Positions 4,791-7,244 of a stretch of DNA of 7,244 nucleotides are shown here, one piece after another. The DNA comes from UMGS363 sp051881775 (GTDB lineage: Bacteria > Bacillota > Clostridia > Oscillospirales > Ruminococcaceae). How positions within the stretch are numbered: the first letter of the stretch is position 1; each line of letters begins with the position of its first letter. The notes under the pieces were generated by a model. That model did no database searches. It was given only the letters and a program-made list of their open reading frames with translations, and was not told where the DNA came from. The stretch spans positions 1-7,244 of the forward strand of contig JBJEQN010000102.1 in NCBI GenBank assembly GCA_051881775.1, written 5' to 3'. Position numbers and translations under genes: made by a program.

Positions 4791-7151
4791 ATGGAAATTC
4801 TGACCTTGCTAAAAGCAAATATCCGTCATAAAAAAGGTGCATTTGTAAGTGTTATCCTGCTTATGATGATGATAACCCTGTCATTTTCCGTTACGGTCAG
4901 CAACAATGATAATGTGCTTGGCGGAATAGAACGTGCTCATAAGGCTGCCGATACGGGTGACTTTGCGGCGTTTATCGACGAAAGCGAGCTTGACGAGGAT
5001 ATGCTGAAAAGCCTTTCGGAAGATGAAAACATCGAGCGCATTCGTGACGAAAGGGCAATGGCGTTTTTGTCATACAAGATAGGCGAACGTGAGGGAAAAA
5101 ATCCGTATTTTCTTCTGAAATGGGATAATTCGCTGTCTGTCTTTGATGAAAAGCTTATGGAATTTCAAACGGCTCCCGATGATCTGTCGGAAGGAGAGGT
5201 CTATGTTCCTGCGGCAATGAAAACCGTTTACGGCTGTGAGATAGGTTCGGAAATAATGATAAACACCAAAAACAGGGAAGAAAAATTCACCGTCAAGGGC
5301 TTTGTGGAAGACCCGTTTTTAGGCTCAATGTCTATCGGTATAAAGCAGTTTTTCATTTCCGAAAGTGATTTTGAGCGGCTGTATTCCGAAAATACCGATG
5401 ACGAAAATGCAGCTTTCAGCCTGCTTTTTCCTTGCAGGATAATACATATTTTCCAAGCCGAAAGCAGCGGACTTTCCATAACGGAGTTTAAAAAGGAGCT
5501 TAACCGTGAATGTCAGGTGGTTGACAGATCGCTCTTTACACAGTCAAGGGAAAGCAGCGACGAGATAACAACTATTTTCACCGAAACGGGTACAAAAATG
5601 CTGTGCGTATATGTTATCCTGCTGATAATTGTTGTAATGATAGCCATTAACCACAGCATTGTTACCACCATTGAAACGGAATATGTGAGCCTTGGCATTT
5701 TAAAGGCGCAGGGCTTTACCGAGAACAAGATAAGGCTTATATACATTATTCAGTATTTCTGCGCACTTGCAATAGGCGGAGTTGTCGGAATAGCGGCTTC
5801 GTTCCCACTTACAAAGATCCTCGGAAAGCTGTTTCAGCCTATTACGGGAATAATGGTATCCACAAATATTTCCGTGGGAAAATGTCTGCTTGTTTCATTG
5901 GGAATTATATTTCTCTGTACGGTTTATATTATTATCGTTTCCAAAAAAATCGGCAGGATCTCTCCCGTTAGAGCAATATCGGGCGGCGCAGAGGAGATAT
6001 ATTTTGACAGTCCTGCAAATATTCCCATAGAGAAAAAGCCGCTTTCTCTTTTTATCGCACTTCGTCAGATAACCTCTCACCCGAAAGCATACATCGGTAC
6101 TGCGCTTATTGCCGCTTTGCTGATATTCTTTATGATAACCATAACAATACTTGCAGGCGGAATGTCGGCAAACAGCATGATCGAAGCCTTCGGCGCACTT
6201 AATGGTCAGGCGCAGGCGAAGCCAAACAATCATTTTGAACTTTCGGATATGTCCAAAACCGAAGGCAGCGTCAAGGAAATTGACGAAAATGCTTCTGTTG
6301 TTTTTTCAAGCACGACATATATGACCATTGACGAAACGGAAATGTGCTGTACGGTTTACAGCAGACCCGATATTCTGAAAAACGTTCTTAAAGGGAGAGC
6401 TCCTATCTACGATAATGAGATAATGATAACGGAAAACGTTTCGGAGGAGATAGGCAAAAAAGTCGGCGATATGGTGACTGTCAGCTATGGCGGAGGCAGA
6501 GCCGAATATATGGTAACGGGACTTTATCAGTCGGTACAGGACTTGGGAAGATGCTTTACAATGAACTTTGATGCGGCTTCGCAGCTGTGCGATATTACGC
6601 CGGGTATTATGTATATCACTCTCTCCGACGACAGTCTTGCAGACAGCACCGTAAAAATGCTGAACGAGAATTACGGTGACATCCTTGAAGCGGAGCTGAC
6701 CGAGCAGGACGGCTATTCCGACAGTATGACGGGGCTTATTGACACCCTTATGGACGTTATTATCGGAGTTATCTATTCCGTTTCAGCCGTGTTCGCTCTT
6801 GTGGCGGTTCATATGGTCTGCTCAAAGGCGTTCCTCAGAGAAAGACGTGATTCGGGAATTTACAAGGCTTTGGGATTTACCTCGGGCAGGCTTCGTATCT
6901 GCTTTGCTCTGAGATTTCTCATAATATCGGTCATCGGCGGGGCATTGGGAGCAGTTCTCTCGGCTTTCTTCTCGGACAGACTTCTGAGCCTGCTGTTAAA
7001 AAACATCGGTATAACCTGCTTTGACTCAAAAATCAACGTTTTTACGGCTTCCGTTCCCGTTCTGATGATCTGCCTGTGCTTTTTTGTATTTGCATATCTT
7101 TCGTCGGGCAAAATAAAAAAAGTTGAAATAAGAGAACTTGTTTCGGAATAA
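4791..7151 (+). CDS. ABC transporter permease with two FtsX domains
   Basis: This 786-residue membrane protein is the partner of the preceding ATPase. Hydrophobic segments suggest about eight transmembrane helices: near 16-36, 268-290, 315-342, 365-385, 432-456, 652-677, 704-728 and 752-772. Two extracytoplasmic regions, about 37-267 and 457-651, separate the first helix from the next three and the fifth from the last three. The protein is therefore an internal duplication of the four-helix MacB/FtsX unit. Both FtsX domains keep the cytoplasmic coupling segment, SLGILKAQGFTENKIR (300-315) and SGIYKALGFTSGRLR (688-702), and the first domain ends with SPVRAISGG (391-399). The ATG at 4791 follows AGGTGAGG at 4781-4788. 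A ten-helix, single-loop BceB-type layout does not fit. The large outer domains suggest handling of a substrate at the outer membrane face, but no specific substrate can be named. The stop codon's last base begins the terminator stem. Confidence 0.93.
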   Translation: MEILTLLKANIRHKKGAFVSVILLMMMITLSFSVTVSNNDNVLGGIERAHKAADTGDFAAFIDESELDEDMLKSLSEDENIERIRDERAMAFLSYKIGEREGKNPYFLLKWDNSLSVFDEKLMEFQTAPDDLSEGEVYVPAAMKTVYGCEIGSEIMINTKNREEKFTVKGFVEDPFLGSMSIGIKQFFISESDFERLYSENTDDENAAFSLLFPCRIIHIFQAESSGLSITEFKKELNRECQVVDRSLFTQSRESSDEITTIFTETGTKMLCVYVILLIIVVMIAINHSIVTTIETEYVSLGILKAQGFTENKIRLIYIIQYFCALAIGGVVGIAASFPLTKILGKLFQPITGIMVSTNISVGKCLLVSLGIIFLCTVYIIIVSKKIGRISPVRAISGGAEEIYFDSPANIPIEKKPLSLFIALRQITSHPKAYIGTALIAALLIFFMITITILAGGMSANSMIEAFGALNGQAQAKPNNHFELSDMSKTEGSVKEIDENASVVFSSTTYMTIDETEMCCTVYSRPDILKNVLKGRAPIYDNEIMITENVSEEIGKKVGDMVTVSYGGGRAEYMVTGLYQSVQDLGRCFTMNFDAASQLCDITPGIMYITLSDDSLADSTVKMLNENYGDILEAELTEQDGYSDSMTGLIDTLMDVIIGVIYSVSAVFALVAVHMVCSKAFLRERRDSGIYKALGFTSGRLRICFALRFLIISVIGGALGAVLSAFFSDRLLSLLLKNIGITCFDSKINVFTASVPVLMICLCFFVFAYLSSGKIKKVEIRELVSE

Positions 7152-7188
7152 AAAATGCTGTCGTATCGAGTGGTACGGCAGCATTTTT
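7151..7188 (+). terminator. Intrinsic (Rho-independent) terminator, potentially bidirectional
   Basis: A 15-bp stem pairs AAAAATGCTGTCGTA (7151-7165) with TACGGCAGCATTTTT (7174-7188). There is one T-G wobble and an 8-base loop, TCGAGTGG. The left arm starts with A's and the right arm ends in five T's, so it can act in both directions. It closes the regulator-kinase-transporter unit directly behind the permease stop. Confidence 0.92.
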
Positions 7189-7192
7189 CTTG

Positions 7193-7244
7193 GTTTGCCC
7201 CGAATGGGCAGTAACTCGGTGGTGAAAGTCCACTACAGACTTGG
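7193..7244 (+). mobile_element. 5' end of a group II intron, probably class C (IIC), cut by window edge
   Basis: From 7193 the sequence starts GTTTGCCC, close to the intron consensus GUGYG and to the GUGUGCCC start known for the Oceanobacillus iheyensis IIC intron. TGCCC (7196-7200) pairs with GGGCA (7206-7210) across a five-base loop, as in the first helix of domain I. GTGG (7219-7222) pairs with CCAC (7230-7233) around TGAAAGT, the counterpart of the GGG-UGAGAGU-CCC hairpin in that intron. The element begins five bases after the terminator stem, and IIC introns are known to insert just behind terminator hairpins. Only about 52 bases are inside the window, so the reverse transcriptase gene, domains V/VI and the exact 5' splice point cannot be checked. 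The comparison with the O. iheyensis intron is from memory. Confidence 0.72.

Noticed and set aside
1..7244. tRNA, rRNA, CRISPR arrays, transposase or integrase genes
   Set aside because: No cloverleaf, spaced repeat array, or recombinase-type coding region was seen; the only mobile-element signal is the intron start at 7193.

Overview
The window looks like chromosomal DNA of an anaerobic Bacillota, probably a clostridial gut-type lineage. This rests on the cobD-cobQ-cobO order of the cobalamin genes, strong purine-rich Shine-Dalgarno sites, short gaps and ATGA/TAATG overlaps, and the style of the two-component and ABC genes. No species can be named. All genes are on the + strand.

Left part (1-1980): the distal end of a cobalamin (vitamin B12) operon. 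It holds the C-terminal part of a PLP enzyme that is best read as threonine-phosphate decarboxylase (CobD), a complete cobyric acid synthase (CobQ/CbiP), and the first 17 codons of a CobO/CobA-type corrinoid adenosyltransferase. The last is cut off just after its GKGKTTA P-loop and runs into unrelated sequence. Everything downstream therefore appears to have been brought in by insertion or by a deletion/replacement inside cobO.

Middle (1981-2143): a dense 160-base regulatory region. It has a repeat overlapping the -35 box, a perfect TTGACA-N17-TATAAT promoter, and two similarly built inverted repeats in the leader. The Shine-Dalgarno sequence lies 38 bases ahead of the likely start codon of the first gene, with one of those inverted repeats between them.

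Right part (2144-7151): a four-gene unit comprising an OmpR-type response regulator, a membrane sensor histidine kinase, a MacB/LolD-type ABC ATPase and a 786-residue permease with two FtsX domains. The likely logic is that the kinase senses an envelope signal, its regulator controls the unit, and the ABC pair expels or relocates an amphipathic or lipid-like substrate. Substrate and signal cannot be read from the sequence.

End (7151-7244): a strong intrinsic terminator closes the unit. Five bases after its stem begins a sequence that folds like the first helices of a bacterial group II intron. This is the insertion habit of class C (IIC) introns, which target terminator hairpins. The intron is cut by the window edge.

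The most notable points are the broken cobO junction, the paired leader inverted repeats with the displaced ribosome binding site, and the intron end behind the terminator.
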